From the NCBI GenBank assembly GCA_004322325.1, contig SCTP01000319.1:1-17543 (forward strand): a DNA stretch of 17,543 nt, given 5' to 3'. Shown piece after piece: positions 1-8,776 of the stretch (position 1 is its first letter; every line of letters starts with the position of its first letter). The stretch is from Gammaproteobacteria bacterium (GTDB lineage Bacteria > Pseudomonadota > Gammaproteobacteria > DSM-16500). The notes below the pieces were generated by a model. That model searched no databases and had not been told where the DNA came from. It was given only the letters and a program-made list of their open reading frames with translations. Made by a program: the position numbers and the translations under genes.

Positions 1-2
1 CT

Positions 3-17
3 CATGAGATCTCTCCT
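3..17 (-). promoter_or_regulatory. Ribosome binding site and ATG of the next gene (probably lpxC), cut by the window edge
   Basis: On the minus strand an AGGAG (13-17) is followed after seven bases by an ATG (3-5), downstream of ftsZ. In gammaproteobacterial dcw clusters the gene after ftsZ is normally lpxC (UDP-3-O-acyl-GlcNAc deacetylase). Only the first two codons are visible, so the identity is inferred from gene order alone. Confidence 0.4.
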
Positions 18-55
18 CATTAGTTTGTTTTATTTTTATTTGTTAGTTTAAAATT

Positions 56-1270
56 TTAACTTATCTCTTCTTCTTTCCGCCGCAAGAAGGCAGGAATATC
101 TAAATAGTCGATATCATGCACATTCTCAGTCGCCACCGGAATAGCGCGAGGATGCGCTTGCGGTGAAACAGAAGCAATCGATGGAGCAGGATTGGGACTC
201 GGCGCTACGCCTTGACGGCGAATAATCGCTGGTTTTTCCAGTTGCATATAATCAACGGCTGGCTCGATGGGCTTGGCCTGTTCGACGGAAATCTTATGCG
301 TCACCGTACCTTGTTTTCTGCCTAATCCCGTCACAATGACCGTCACCCTCACTTCATCACGTAATTCAGGATCAATGACAGTACCAACGACCACAGTGGC
401 ACCATCCGAAGTGATATTCTTCACCACTTCACCCACTTCTTCAAATTCACCAATCGAGAGATCTAAACCAGCAGTGATGTTGACTAACACCCCTTTCGCT
501 CCCGTTAAATCGACATCTTCCAGTAAGGGGCTTGCAATCGCTGCTTCCGCCGCTAAACGAGCACGGTTATCGCCTGATCCCACCCCCGTCCCCATCATCG
601 CCATCCCCATTTCAGACATCACCGTACGCACGTCAGCAAAATCCACATTGATTAAGCCTGGACGCGTAATTAATTCAGCAATACCTTGCACCGCACCACG
701 TAAGACATCATTCGCTGCTTTAAAGGCATTAATTAGCGTTACGTTTTTGCCTAACACGGTCAGGAGTTTGTTATTGGGAATGGTAATCAGCGAATCCACA
801 TGCTGCGATAAATTCGCAATACCTTGCTCAGCGGTTTGCAAGCGCATTCTGCCTTCGAAGGCAAAAGGCTTGGTGGTGACCGCAACCGTTAAAATCCCTA
901 ATTCTTTAGCAATTTGCGCAATCACCGGCGCTGCCCCTGTCCCCGTGCCACCACCCATGCCAGCGGCAATGAAAACCATGTCGGCACCATTTAACAGATT
1001 ACGGAGTTTTTCCCTATCCTCTTCCGCCGCTCGTCGACCCACTTCTGGATTCGCACCCGCTCCTAACCCGCGCGTGATGTTTTCACCCAGTTGAATCACC
1101 GTGTTCGCAGAGGAATTCTTGATCGCTTGCGCGTCGGTATTCGCGCAAATGAATTCAACCCCTTCTATATGACCCGCCATCATGTGCTCAATGGCATTAC
1201 CACCGCCACCGCCAATACCGATCACTTTGATCACTGCATTTTGCTGATTCGTGTCTAATAGTTCAAACAT
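56..1270 (-). CDS. ftsZ: Cell division GTPase FtsZ
   Basis: This is the tubulin homologue that polymerises at midcell into the Z ring and recruits the divisome. The protein is 404 residues, close to the usual 380-400. The glycine-rich nucleotide-binding stretch is at about residues 18-25, and the tubulin signature GGGTGTG at 106-112. A variable linker of about 60 residues leads to the conserved C-terminal peptide DYLDIPAFLRR (388-398), which binds FtsA and ZipA in relatives. The ATG lies one base after the ftsA stop. A GGGGA Shine-Dalgarno inside the end of ftsA stands about nine bases upstream, so translation is probably coupled. It is the last complete gene of the ftsW-ftsZ block. The call is certain. 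Confidence 0.99.
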   Translation of the reverse strand: MFELLDTNQQNAVIKVIGIGGGGGNAIEHMMAGHIEGVEFICANTDAQAIKNSSANTVIQLGENITRGLGAGANPEVGRRAAEEDREKLRNLLNGADMVFIAAGMGGGTGTGAAPVIAQIAKELGILTVAVTTKPFAFEGRMRLQTAEQGIANLSQHVDSLITIPNNKLLTVLGKNVTLINAFKAANDVLRGAVQGIAELITRPGLINVDFADVRTVMSEMGMAMMGTGVGSGDNRARLAAEAAIASPLLEDVDLTGAKGVLVNITAGLDLSIGEFEEVGEVVKNITSDGATVVVGTVIDPELRDEVRVTVIVTGLGRKQGTVTHKISVEQAKPIEPAVDYMQLEKPAIIRRQGVAPSPNPAPSIASVSPQAHPRAIPVATENVHDIDYLDIPAFLRRKEEEIS

Positions 1271-1271
1271 A

Positions 1272-2519
1272 TTAAAAGTTCCCCTGAAACCAGTTTTTCA
1301 TTCTCGACCATAAACCTTTGATGCTCGATTGACTTATCGCCACTTCACCCCCCACTAGCTGCCGCTGACGCGAGCCATACACTAACAAGCCCACCCCCGT
1401 GGCATAAATGGGGTTATGAATGATGTCAGGCAATCCCGTCACATGATTAGGCTTGCCAATACGAACCGGTATTTTAAAAATACGTTCCGCTAATTCTTGC
1501 GCACCCATCACATTGGACGCCCCACCAGTTAAAACAATACCCGCTGCCATGGATTCTTCTAACCCACTGCGGCGTAATTCACTCAGCGCCAGCGTGAATA
1601 ATTCTTCATAACGCGCTTCTACTACTTCTGCCAGTGCTCGCATAGGAATATGCTTACCGCTTTTTTCCCCAACAGCAGGAAGCGTGATATTTTGATTACT
1701 GTCGACTAAATCTTGTAAAGCACAACCATATTTAATTTTAATCTCTTCCGCATGACGCGTCGGTGTACGCAAGGCAATCGCGATATCATTCGTGACTTGA
1801 TCCCCTGCAATCGGAATCACCGCTGTATGTCGAATGGCACCATCACTAAAAATAGCGATATCCGTCGTGCCACCGCCAATATCAATCATGCAAACGCCTA
1901 ATTCTTTTTCATCATCCGTCAAAATCGACTGACTAGAAGCAAATTGCTCAAGCACGATATCACTCGTATTCAAACCACACCGTTGCATACATTTGACAAT
2001 ATTCTGTGCAGCGCTTACGGCGCCTGTAACAATATGCACTTTTGCTTCTAAACGAACACCTGACATACCAATCGGTTCACGAATGGAATCTTGGTTATCA
2101 ATCAGGAATTCTTGCGGCAAGACGTGCAGAATTTTTTGATCCGCTGGAATAGCAATCGCTTTAGCCGCATCAATGACGCGATCCACATCGCTTTGCGATA
2201 CTTCACGATCACGAATCGCCACAATGCCATGCGAATTAATACTGCGAATATGACTACCGGCAATACCGGTATAGGCAGAATAGACTTCACACCCTGCCAT
2301 CCGTTCTGCATCTTCTACTGAGCGCTGAATCGATTGCACCGTGGATTCAATATTCACCACCACGCCCCGCTTCAACCCTTGCGAAGGATGCGAACCAAAG
2401 CCAATCACATTCAATTTGCCATCATTCGTCATTTCACCGACCAGCGTCACCACTTTGGAGGTGCCGATATCAATACCTACAATTAAATCTTTATTCGGAT
2501 TAGGCTTATTATTCGCCAT
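1272..2519 (-). CDS. ftsA: Cell division protein FtsA
   Basis: FtsA is the actin-like ATPase that tethers FtsZ filaments to the inner membrane. Actin-fold nucleotide motifs are visible: GIDIGTSK (15-22), DIGGGTTD (213-220) and TGGAS (331-335). The last 14 residues form a Trp/Phe/Lys-rich amphipathic helix, the membrane-targeting sequence. I chose the ATG at 2519 (415 residues) because GGAAG lies seven bases upstream of it. An in-frame TTG at 2543 would add eight residues but has no evident Shine-Dalgarno. The gene lies between ftsQ and ftsZ, as in most proteobacteria. It is complete, with nothing unusual seen. Confidence 0.98.
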   Translation of the reverse strand: MANNKPNPNKDLIVGIDIGTSKVVTLVGEMTNDGKLNVIGFGSHPSQGLKRGVVVNIESTVQSIQRSVEDAERMAGCEVYSAYTGIAGSHIRSINSHGIVAIRDREVSQSDVDRVIDAAKAIAIPADQKILHVLPQEFLIDNQDSIREPIGMSGVRLEAKVHIVTGAVSAAQNIVKCMQRCGLNTSDIVLEQFASSQSILTDDEKELGVCMIDIGGGTTDIAIFSDGAIRHTAVIPIAGDQVTNDIAIALRTPTRHAEEIKIKYGCALQDLVDSNQNITLPAVGEKSGKHIPMRALAEVVEARYEELFTLALSELRRSGLEESMAAGIVLTGGASNVMGAQELAERIFKIPVRIGKPNHVTGLPDIIHNPIYATGVGLLVYGSRQRQLVGGEVAISQSSIKGLWSRMKNWFQGNF

Positions 2520-2549
2520 ATTTTTTCTTCCACGTTGTTTCAAACGGAA

Positions 2550-3266
2550 TTAAGTTGTTTTCCATCGCACTGCCATCCCATTAGAATAACGCAAATCAAT
2601 GTATTCCACATCCGCTGCACGATTCCCAACAATTTTGGGGTACACTTTCACAAAATGACTCAGACGAGTCAAGATATCTTTATGCCCCACTTGCAATGCA
2701 ATTCCATTATCTAACGTGAGTTTCCACGTAAAATAAGGTGTCATTTCTAACACAGCAATTCTTGCATGGATCGGTTGCAACACTTGGTTTAGTTGGTTGA
2801 AGTATTGCAACATCATCACTTGTTTGCCTTCCGGTCCATTAAAAATAGGCAGATGTGTCGGAGAAAGATCCGGTGTGGCTATAAATACTTCACCGGATTC
2901 GCTTAACAAATTTTGTCCATTCCAGCGCGCAATCGGGTTTTTTTCGATAACGGTGATGTCAACTTGATCTGGCCAATTACGGCGCACAGCAATCTCCGAT
3001 ACCCACGGCAGTTGCTGTAATCGATCGCGGATGTAATCGACATTGACTTTAAAAAAGCCGCGGTTGACGAGGGGCAAAAGTAAATTTTGGATTTCATCGT
3101 GATTAATACGGTTAATGCCATACACGCGCACTGTTTTGATGGGGAAATACTGGGAAAGTTTGATTTGATTAATTGCATACACGCAAGACAGCACCACTGT
3201 CCCTAAGAGTGCCATCTTGAAATACTGAAAAGGACTGTGTAGCGTTTTCCCTTTTCCGTGGTTCAT
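2550..3266 (-). CDS. ftsQ: Cell division protein FtsQ
   Basis: FtsQ is a bitopic divisome protein that, with FtsB and FtsL, links early and late division proteins. The 238-residue protein has a short basic cytoplasmic tail, one membrane segment at about residues 15-33, then a periplasmic POTRA domain beginning near FPIKTVRVYG and a beta domain. The PWVSEIAVRRNWP stretch is typical of the family. I chose the ATG at 3266: an AGGA that overlaps the murB stop lies eight bases upstream. A TTG at 3290 would extend the protein by eight residues into murB but lacks a good Shine-Dalgarno. It directly follows murB, and the ddl gene often found at this place is absent. Confidence 0.95.
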   Translation of the reverse strand: MNHGKGKTLHSPFQYFKMALLGTVVLSCVYAINQIKLSQYFPIKTVRVYGINRINHDEIQNLLLPLVNRGFFKVNVDYIRDRLQQLPWVSEIAVRRNWPDQVDITVIEKNPIARWNGQNLLSESGEVFIATPDLSPTHLPIFNGPEGKQVMMLQYFNQLNQVLQPIHARIAVLEMTPYFTWKLTLDNGIALQVGHKDILTRLSHFVKVYPKIVGNRAADVEYIDLRYSNGMAVRWKTT

Positions 3267-3276
3267 GCAAACTATC

Positions 3277-4155
3277 CTATGTTCGCCCAATAATACAAAC
3301 TTCTGGAATTAATCGTACACCTGTTTTATCAAGAACGGTAGCTCTAACTGCCGTAATGAGGTTTTCAATATCCAGTGAAGTGGCATTATTTTCGTTGATA
3401 ATAAAGTTTGCATGTTTTTCAGAAACGCGTGCACCACCAATTTGTTTACCCTTTAAGCCGCAAGCTTCGATTAAACGACCTGCATAATCGCCTGTCGGAT
3501 TACGAAACACAGAGCCACAATTGGCCGTACCGGTCGGTTGCGTATTACTGCGTTTTTCTAATAGGTCGCGAATATCATTGAGGGATTTTTCTTTATCGCC
3601 AGGAATCATGGTGAAATGACCAGCGACAAACCATTCATTTTCAGGTCTTTTAACGTGACGATAGCTGATTTCAAAATCCGCCAGTGAACGGCGTTTTATT
3701 TCGCCATAGCGGTTGATGGTTTCAACGGATTGGATAAAACGCCAGGTTTCTCCGCCAAAACAGCCTGCATTCATCGCCAATGCGCCGCCGACAGTGCCAG
3801 GAATACCGGCTAAGAATTCTAAGCCAGTGGATCCCATGCGGGCGGTATAACGGGCTAGCTGTGCAGAGGCCACACCTGCTTCTGCACGAATCGTGCTGTC
3901 GTTGGCAGAAAGCTGGTTTAAAGCACCTTGGGTGATGATAACAACCCCTTCAACGCCAGCATCACGGACGAGGGTGTTACTGCCTAATCCTAACCAGGTA
4001 AGCGGCATGTCAGTGGGAAGATGTTGTAAAAAATGAGACAAGTCGTCCAGATCAGCTGGGATGTAAACGTAATCAGCAACGCCGCCTGTACGCCATGAGG
4101 TGTAGCGTGTTAATGATTCATTTTTCAGTAACGAACCGCGTATGCCGTCGATCAT
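3277..4155 (-). CDS. murB: UDP-N-acetylenolpyruvoylglucosamine reductase MurB
   Basis: MurB is the FAD- and NADPH-dependent cytoplasmic enzyme that reduces UDP-GlcNAc-enolpyruvate to UDP-MurNAc. The 292-residue protein has the N-terminal RYTSWRTGG stretch, FAD-binding GLGSN (56-60), [15 protein letters not shown] (117-131), and the catalytic CGSVFRNP motif (213-220), in which Ser215 is the expected proton donor. A conserved Glu lies near the C-terminus in RLIPEV. The short length is typical of the compact (type II) MurB that commonly sits in dcw clusters, unlike the longer enterobacterial enzyme encoded elsewhere. Its ATG overlaps the murC TGA as ATGA (4152-4155), which implies coupled translation. 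Confidence 0.98.
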   Translation of the reverse strand: MIDGIRGSLLKNESLTRYTSWRTGGVADYVYIPADLDDLSHFLQHLPTDMPLTWLGLGSNTLVRDAGVEGVVIITQGALNQLSANDSTIRAEAGVASAQLARYTARMGSTGLEFLAGIPGTVGGALAMNAGCFGGETWRFIQSVETINRYGEIKRRSLADFEISYRHVKRPENEWFVAGHFTMIPGDKEKSLNDIRDLLEKRSNTQPTGTANCGSVFRNPTGDYAGRLIEACGLKGKQIGGARVSEKHANFIINENNATSLDIENLITAVRATVLDKTGVRLIPEVCIIGRT

Positions 4156-5570
4156 TTTATTTCCTTTAACTCTGTTGCAGCTAACCGCGCTGCAATCGCG
4201 CCAATATTGCCTGCTCCTTGCATCAATAACACATCACCATCTTGTAGTTCACGTTCGAAAAGTGAAGGTAAGGTGTCATGGCGTTCTACAAAAATAGGCT
4301 CTACCTGGCTACGTTTTTTGATTTCTGCGGCGAGGGTCATGCCATCTGCCCCTTGGATATAGGCTTCGCCGGCGGAATAAACATCAAGCAACATCAGTTT
4401 ATCGGGAAGCGATAAGACGTGGCAAAAATCGCCAAATAAATCGCGTGTACGTGTGTAGCGGTGCGGTTGATACACCATGACTAAGCGGCGATCAGGCCAA
4501 CTTTCACGAGCAGCTTGTAAAGTGGCCGCAATTTCACGTGGGTGATGGCCGTAATCATCAACTAAAGTCACTTCGCCACCTTTAGGCAAAGCAAAATTAC
4601 CATAAATCTGGAAGCGTCGGCCAATACCCGCAAAATGCTGTAAAGCCTCGATAATGGCGCGATCGGAGACTTTTAATTCAGAAGCAGTCGCAATGGCTGC
4701 TAATGCGTTTAAGACATTGTGACGTCCCGGTAAGTTTAAGGTGATGGGCAATGGCGCTTGACCATTCGGACGCTGGACCACAAATTGGGTTTGCATGTTG
4801 GATTGCGTATAACTTAACGTGTGGAAATCCGCTTCCTCGGTCAACCCGTACGTGACAATCGGCCGGGAAATTTGCGGTAAGATTTCGCGGACAACCGGAT
4901 CATCGATACATAACACAGCTAGCCCATAAAAAGGTAATCGGTGTAAAAATTCGATAAAAGTCGCTTTTAAGCGATCAAAATTATTATCGTACGTTCCCAT
5001 GTGATCTTCATCGATATTCGTGACGATAGAAATCATAGGTTTGAGATATAAAAATGAAGCATCACTTTCATCTGCTTCTGCTACAAGATAATGACCACGG
5101 CCTAAGCGCGCATTACTACCGACACTGTTTAAACGGCCACCGATCACAAACGTGGGATCCAGTCCTGCTTCGGCCAGAATGCTGGTGGTAAGACTAGTCG
5201 TCGTGGTTTTACCGTGTGTACCGGCTGCGGCAATACCATAGCGAAAACGCATTAACTCCCCCAGCATTTCAGCGCGCGGCACGATGGGAATATGTGCACG
5301 ACGTGCAGCTTCTAACTCGGGATTATTCATCTCCACAGCAGAAGAACGCACGATCACATCTGCCTTTTGGATATGCTGGGGATCGTGGCCTTGATAAATC
5401 ACCGCGCCCATCACCCGTAGCCATTGCGTTAAAGCATTTTCTGCTCGATCCGAGCCAGAAACGGTATACCCTTGACGTAGTAATACTTCAGCGATACCCG
5501 CCATGCCCACGCCACCAATTCCCACAAAATGGACATGCTTAATATGTCCCATCTCAAACATCCAACTCAA
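4152..5570 (-). CDS. murC: UDP-N-acetylmuramate--L-alanine ligase MurC
   Basis: MurC adds the first amino acid, L-Ala, to UDP-MurNAc in an ATP-dependent cytoplasmic step. The nucleotide-fold motif [13 protein letters not shown] is near the N-terminus. The Mur-ligase P-loop GTHGKTT lies at about residues 117-123, followed by [21 protein letters not shown] and YGHHPREI, all typical of MurC. The start is uncertain. A TTG at 5570 has GGGAGG seven bases upstream and overlaps the murG TGA in the form TTGA, giving 472 residues, and I prefer it. ATGs at 5561 or 5552 would give 469 or 466 residues, and a TTG at 5588 would give 478. All keep every domain. Confidence 0.97.
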   Translation of the reverse strand: MSWMFEMGHIKHVHFVGIGGVGMAGIAEVLLRQGYTVSGSDRAENALTQWLRVMGAVIYQGHDPQHIQKADVIVRSSAVEMNNPELEAARRAHIPIVPRAEMLGELMRFRYGIAAAGTHGKTTTTSLTTSILAEAGLDPTFVIGGRLNSVGSNARLGRGHYLVAEADESDASFLYLKPMISIVTNIDEDHMGTYDNNFDRLKATFIEFLHRLPFYGLAVLCIDDPVVREILPQISRPIVTYGLTEEADFHTLSYTQSNMQTQFVVQRPNGQAPLPITLNLPGRHNVLNALAAIATASELKVSDRAIIEALQHFAGIGRRFQIYGNFALPKGGEVTLVDDYGHHPREIAATLQAARESWPDRRLVMVYQPHRYTRTRDLFGDFCHVLSLPDKLMLLDVYSAGEAYIQGADGMTLAAEIKKRSQVEPIFVERHDTLPSLFERELQDGDVLLMQGAGNIGAIAARLAATELKEIK

Positions 5571-6649
5571 CGGCAAACCTCCCGACAAATTTCAACGATT
5601 CTTTCTGCTACCTGCCCTTGACGCAACTGATACGCGGCTTGTGCCATCGCGATACGCTCTGCAGGCGCTTTCGAAAACTGCCTTACTATATCTGCTAATC
5701 GGTCTGGTGTTAATGCCGATTGTTGAATACATAAAGCGGCGTGCTGTTTTACCATAAATTGTGCATTCGCGGTTTGATGATCATCAACCGCATGCGGAAA
5801 AGGAACCAGGATCGCCCCTAATCCCACCGCACATAATTCCGCGACCGTTAGCGCCCCTGCTCGGCATAATACCATATCGGCAAAGGCATAGGCTTTTGCC
5901 ATATCATCAATAAAAGGCGTCAGTGTCGCTTGAATGCCGAGGGATTCATAGCGTTTTTGTGTCGCTTCGAAATTTTTATTGCCGGTTTGATGCAAAATCT
6001 CCGGGCGCTCGTCAGGGGGAAGTTGAGCCAGGGCTTGCGGGACGATTTCATTTAACGCTTGCGCGCCTAAACTGCCGCCCAGGATGAGTAAGCGAAAAGG
6101 GGATCGCGATGGATCAAGGCGTGTATGGGGTGAGGGTAAGTGTTCAATATTAGAGCGAACGGGATTACCGATGGCGATCACCTTGGGTTTGGAGGCAAAC
6201 GCGCCGGGAAAGCCTTCTAGGACTTTCTTGGCTAATGAGGAAAGAAGCTTGTTGGTTAATCCAGCCTTGGCATTTTGTTCGTGGATAATCAAAGGACAGC
6301 GCCGCAACCAGCTAGCCACCCCCCCCGGTCCACTGACAAATCCACCCATACCGATGACGATGTCCGGTTGGATCTGTTGGATAATGCGTTTTGATTGAAG
6401 AATAGCGGTCGAAATCTTTGCAGGCGCCATTAACAACGGCTTGATACCTTTGCCTCGCAGACCGCTAATAGTGATCAAATGCAACGGAATACCTGCTTCT
6501 GGCACCAAACGCGCTTCGAGTCCTTGGCTGGTTCCTAGCCAATGGACTTCGATCCCTTTTTCACGCAAAGCATGAGCAACCGCCAAACCGGGGAAAACAT
6601 GCCCCCCGGTACCGCCCGCCATAATTAATACACGTTTCAATTCTTTCAT
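5567..6649 (-). CDS. murG: UDP-GlcNAc:lipid I N-acetylglucosaminyltransferase MurG
   Basis: MurG is a GT28-family, GT-B-fold enzyme on the inner face of the membrane that converts lipid I to lipid II. The 360-residue protein has the N-terminal glycine loop GGTGGH (12-17), a second glycine loop in [24 protein letters not shown], the [10 protein letters not shown] loop at the start of the C-terminal lobe, and the nucleotide-sugar-binding region [11 protein letters not shown] followed by [15 protein letters not shown]. The ATG overlaps the ftsW TGA as ATGA (6646-6649), so the two genes are tightly coupled. Length and architecture are normal. Confidence 0.98.
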   Translation of the reverse strand: MKELKRVLIMAGGTGGHVFPGLAVAHALREKGIEVHWLGTSQGLEARLVPEAGIPLHLITISGLRGKGIKPLLMAPAKISTAILQSKRIIQQIQPDIVIGMGGFVSGPGGVASWLRRCPLIIHEQNAKAGLTNKLLSSLAKKVLEGFPGAFASKPKVIAIGNPVRSNIEHLPSPHTRLDPSRSPFRLLILGGSLGAQALNEIVPQALAQLPPDERPEILHQTGNKNFEATQKRYESLGIQATLTPFIDDMAKAYAFADMVLCRAGALTVAELCAVGLGAILVPFPHAVDDHQTANAQFMVKQHAALCIQQSALTPDRLADIVRQFSKAPAERIAMAQAAYQLRQGQVAERIVEICREVCR

Positions 6650-7800
6650 TTCATTCCAAACACTCTTAAGCGATTTTCATGATCAATCCGCAATATCACC
6701 GCAATGACAATGCAATTGACTAAGATACTGCTTCCGCCGTAGCTCATCAGAGGCAAGGTGAGCCCTTTGGTTGGCAGAAGGCCTGAATTAACGCCAATGC
6801 TAACGGTAAATTGGATCGCGATCCAGAGTCCAAATCCATAAGCTAGCAGGGCGGCGACATATTGCTTAAGGCGAGCCGCTTCTTGTCCGATGATAAAGAT
6901 GCGGATGACAAGCAGGACAAATAAACCAATGACAGCCAACATGCCGATGAGACCGAGTTCTTCGGCGATCACAGCAAAGAGAAAATCGGTATGTGCTTCA
7001 GGGAGATAGAACATTTTCTGAATGCTATTTCCTAAGCCCACGCCAAACCAACCGCCGCGGCCGAAGGCGATCAAGGATTGAGTCAATTGATAGCCGGTGT
7101 CAAAGGGTCTTGCCCAGGGGTCAAGGAAAGTGGTGAGGCGAGCGATGCGGTAAGGGGCAGAGATGGCGATGATGGCTAAGGCAGCTACCACTAAAGTAAA
7201 CAACACGACAAAATGTCGCAAGCGCATGCCGGCTAAAAACATCATGCCCAAGGCGGTGGAAATGACGACGACGGTGGCGCCGAAGTCGGGTTCACGCAAC
7301 AAGAGGGCGGCAATGATGCCGAGAATCAGTATCGGCTTTAAAAAGCCGCTTAATTGCAACTCCACTTCCTGATGACGTCGGACTAAATAGCCTGCCATAT
7401 AGACGACCATCACGAATTTTGCCAATTCGGAGACTTGAAAGGTTAATGGGCCGTAACCTATCCATCGTGCACTGCCGTTAGCGCTATGGCCGATGCCTGG
7501 GATGAGAACCAGTGCGAGTAGCAACATGACGGCTATCAGCATATAGCCGCCGTATTTTTCCCATTGGGCGATATCGATTTGTAAGATGAAGCTGTCTATT
7601 AAGGTGCCGAGGGTTAAGTACACGAGTTGTTTGTAGAGGTAATAGAAAGGCTGATGAAACTGTTTATCGGAAATGACGATGGAAGCAGAAGTCATCATCA
7701 GTAAGCCAAATACGATGATACTCAAAACGGCGAACACGAACCACTTATCATAAAGGGGTGGCGGAGTGACGGCTTGTTGGACAGCGGAATTAGAGCGCAT
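6646..7800 (-). CDS. ftsW: SEDS-family peptidoglycan glycosyltransferase FtsW
   Basis: FtsW is the polytopic SEDS polymerase that, with FtsI, builds septal peptidoglycan. The 384-residue protein has about ten hydrophobic segments. It carries NGSARWI (108-114), PEAHTDF (267-273; the Asp272 position is the conserved acidic residue important for activity in SEDS proteins), AEELG, and the C-terminal GLLPTKGLTLPLMSYGGSS. The usual QPSE motif reads QVSE at 122-125. The ATG at 7800 has AAGGAG (7811-7816) ten bases upstream. The gene heads the ftsW-ftsZ block and is separated from murD by the two accessory genes, so it probably needs its own promoter. The choice over RodA rests on context and the NGSARWI/SYGGSS forms. 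Confidence 0.96.
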   Translation of the reverse strand: MRSNSAVQQAVTPPPLYDKWFVFAVLSIIVFGLLMMTSASIVISDKQFHQPFYYLYKQLVYLTLGTLIDSFILQIDIAQWEKYGGYMLIAVMLLLALVLIPGIGHSANGSARWIGYGPLTFQVSELAKFVMVVYMAGYLVRRHQEVELQLSGFLKPILILGIIAALLLREPDFGATVVVISTALGMMFLAGMRLRHFVVLFTLVVAALAIIAISAPYRIARLTTFLDPWARPFDTGYQLTQSLIAFGRGGWFGVGLGNSIQKMFYLPEAHTDFLFAVIAEELGLIGMLAVIGLFVLLVIRIFIIGQEAARLKQYVAALLAYGFGLWIAIQFTVSIGVNSGLLPTKGLTLPLMSYGGSSILVNCIVIAVILRIDHENRLRVFGMK

Positions 7801-7810
7801 AGGTGTAAGT

Positions 7811-7828
7811 CTCCTTCAGCAGACTATA
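7811..7828 (-). promoter_or_regulatory. Candidate extended -10 promoter and Shine-Dalgarno of ftsW
   Basis: On the minus strand TATAGT (7823-7828) is preceded by TG and one base, an extended -10 arrangement. No good -35 stands 17-18 bases upstream. AAGGAG (7811-7816) follows. Transcription would then begin close to the Shine-Dalgarno, leaving a very short leader. A promoter is expected here because the neighbour on this side is divergent. Confidence 0.35.
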
Positions 7829-7871
7829 TCAAACCGGTATAGGGAGGGGGAAGGGTGACGGTGATGACGAT

Positions 7872-7917
7872 TTGGGTTATTGTTTGCCTTCTAATAATAA
7901 ACTTAAGATGCAAGGAA
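7872..7917 (+). promoter_or_regulatory. Candidate promoter and Shine-Dalgarno of the LRR gene
   Basis: TTGGGT (7872-7877) and TAATAA (7895-7900) are separated by 17 bases. The -35 matches at three of six positions and the -10 is loose. AAGGAA (7912-7917) stands seven bases before the ATG at 7925 and is a convincing ribosome binding site. The promoter is only tentative. Confidence 0.4.
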
Positions 7918-7924
7918 CTGTCTT

Positions 7925-8695
7925 ATGCCTATTGATGCAACTCTCTTAGAACGACTTAAAGACAATGATCCAACACTTAAAGAACTCAACTTAAGTTGGA
8001 TGGACCTTAATGATTTCGATGTACAGCAGCTTGTAGTAGCACTTACTCATAATACTACTCTTACCACTCTTTGGCTGAACTACAGTCGAATCCGTGCTAC
8101 AGGCGCTAACGCCATCGCCTTGGCACTCAAAGACAATACTACCCTCATTACTCTTGGCCTAAGCGACAATAAAATCGAGGATGCAGGTGCTAATTCTATC
8201 GCTCTGGCACTTACGGACAATCGCACCCTCACCTCTCTTTCCTTACGCGGTAATCCAATCAGAGAGGAGTTAACTGAAACGCTGGAACAAATTATCGAAC
8301 GGAATCGCGAACATCAAATCATTCAACGACGCGATCAACTTATTCAAGCCGTGATAACCTTGGCACGTGATGGCAATAAAAAAGATAGTCAATCCTTTTG
8401 GGCAAAGCTACCCAAAGAATTGATGCCACTCATCTTGAGTTTTATCTCTTTTCACTCAACAGATTCGATTGGGAAAAATGAAAAACAAATTTATCAATGC
8501 AGCGCTTTTATTTTCAAAAATATCTCTCTATTAAATGAATCTTTAGCGGAAGCGGTGAAAACAAAGCAACCATTTAAAATCATGGAAAAAACAGTCAATG
8601 GTCATAGTTCATTTCGATTCTTTCCATCGCCATCTCAAGCAAAACCACTTGATACAACTCTCTTGAACGAATCCAAGCTAATAATCCGAAATTGA
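7925..8695 (+). CDS. Leucine-rich-repeat protein with F-box-like motif, tail frameshifted
   Basis: This is the only major plus-strand gene, inserted divergently in front of ftsW. The 256-residue protein has no signal peptide or membrane segment. Residues 1-22 form an N-terminal cap. Ribonuclease-inhibitor-type LRRs with a strict 28-residue period follow (about 16-113; clear units at 43-70 and 71-98). A helical stretch (113-150) leads to LPKELMPLILSFI (162-174), which resembles the LPxE...ILSFL core of F-boxes. The rest is polar and basic. The last 16 residues are an out-of-frame copy of the N-terminal cap, so the natural C-terminus may have been lost. LRR plus F-box is known among Legionella effectors that recruit host ubiquitin ligase. 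An effector role here is inference, and a bacterial housekeeping role is not excluded. Confidence 0.85.
   Translation: MPIDATLLERLKDNDPTLKELNLSWMDLNDFDVQQLVVALTHNTTLTTLWLNYSRIRATGANAIALALKDNTTLITLGLSDNKIEDAGANSIALALTDNRTLTSLSLRGNPIREELTETLEQIIERNREHQIIQRRDQLIQAVITLARDGNKKDSQSFWAKLPKELMPLILSFISFHSTDSIGKNEKQIYQCSAFIFKNISLLNESLAEAVKTKQPFKIMEKTVNGHSSFRFFPSPSQAKPLDTTLLNESKLIIRN
8051..8218 (+). repeat. Two tandem 84-bp LRR units inside the LRR gene
   Basis: Positions 8051-8134 and 8135-8218 encode two 28-residue repeats that begin NTTL and end GAN.IALAL.D. They are closely similar to each other. A third partial unit begins at 8219 (NRTLTSLSLRGN). The regular 84-base period suggests recent duplication within the gene. 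Confidence 0.8.
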
Positions 8696-8712
8696 TAGAA
8701 CTTATGGATTAA
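8645..8712 (+). other. Frameshifted second copy of the LRR N-terminal cap
   Basis: The 3' end of the LRR gene repeats its own 5' end. CCACTTGATACAACTCTCTT (8645-8664) matches the start CCTATTGATGCAACTCTCTT, but the A that follows in the 5' copy is missing after 8664. If one base is restored, the reading becomes PLDTTLLERIQANNPKLIEL, against PIDATLLERLKDNDPTLKEL at residues 2-21, which is 12 of 20 identical. It then stops at a TAA (8710-8712). As sequenced, the frame ends earlier at the TGA 8693-8695. This is a remnant of a second LRR unit or of a paralogue. Confidence 0.75.
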
Positions 8713-8776
8713 TTACATAGTTGAGGGGTAGACTTTTCCCTTATTGAACATTAAACGAAGCAACCCATATAAACTC

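Noticed and set aside
47..58. TTAAAATTTTAA palindrome at the end of ftsZ as a terminator or operator
   Set aside because: It consists only of A and T, has no GC stem and is likely to arise by chance in this AT-rich spacer.
267..1094. Long open frame of 275 codons on the plus strand opposite ftsZ
   Set aside because: It lies wholly inside the unmistakable ftsZ gene, its product is Ser/Thr/Pro-rich low-complexity antisense translation, and no family is recognisable.
7891..7910. A second PmrA-like box upstream of the LRR gene
   Set aside because: CTAATAATA and CTTAAGATG have an 11-base period, but the first half matches poorly and the pair lies directly before the Shine-Dalgarno, not upstream of a -35.
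8710..8745. Bidirectional terminator between the two convergent genes
   Set aside because: Only an AGGG/CCCT stem of four pairs with a ten-base loop is seen, without a proper T-run on either strand.
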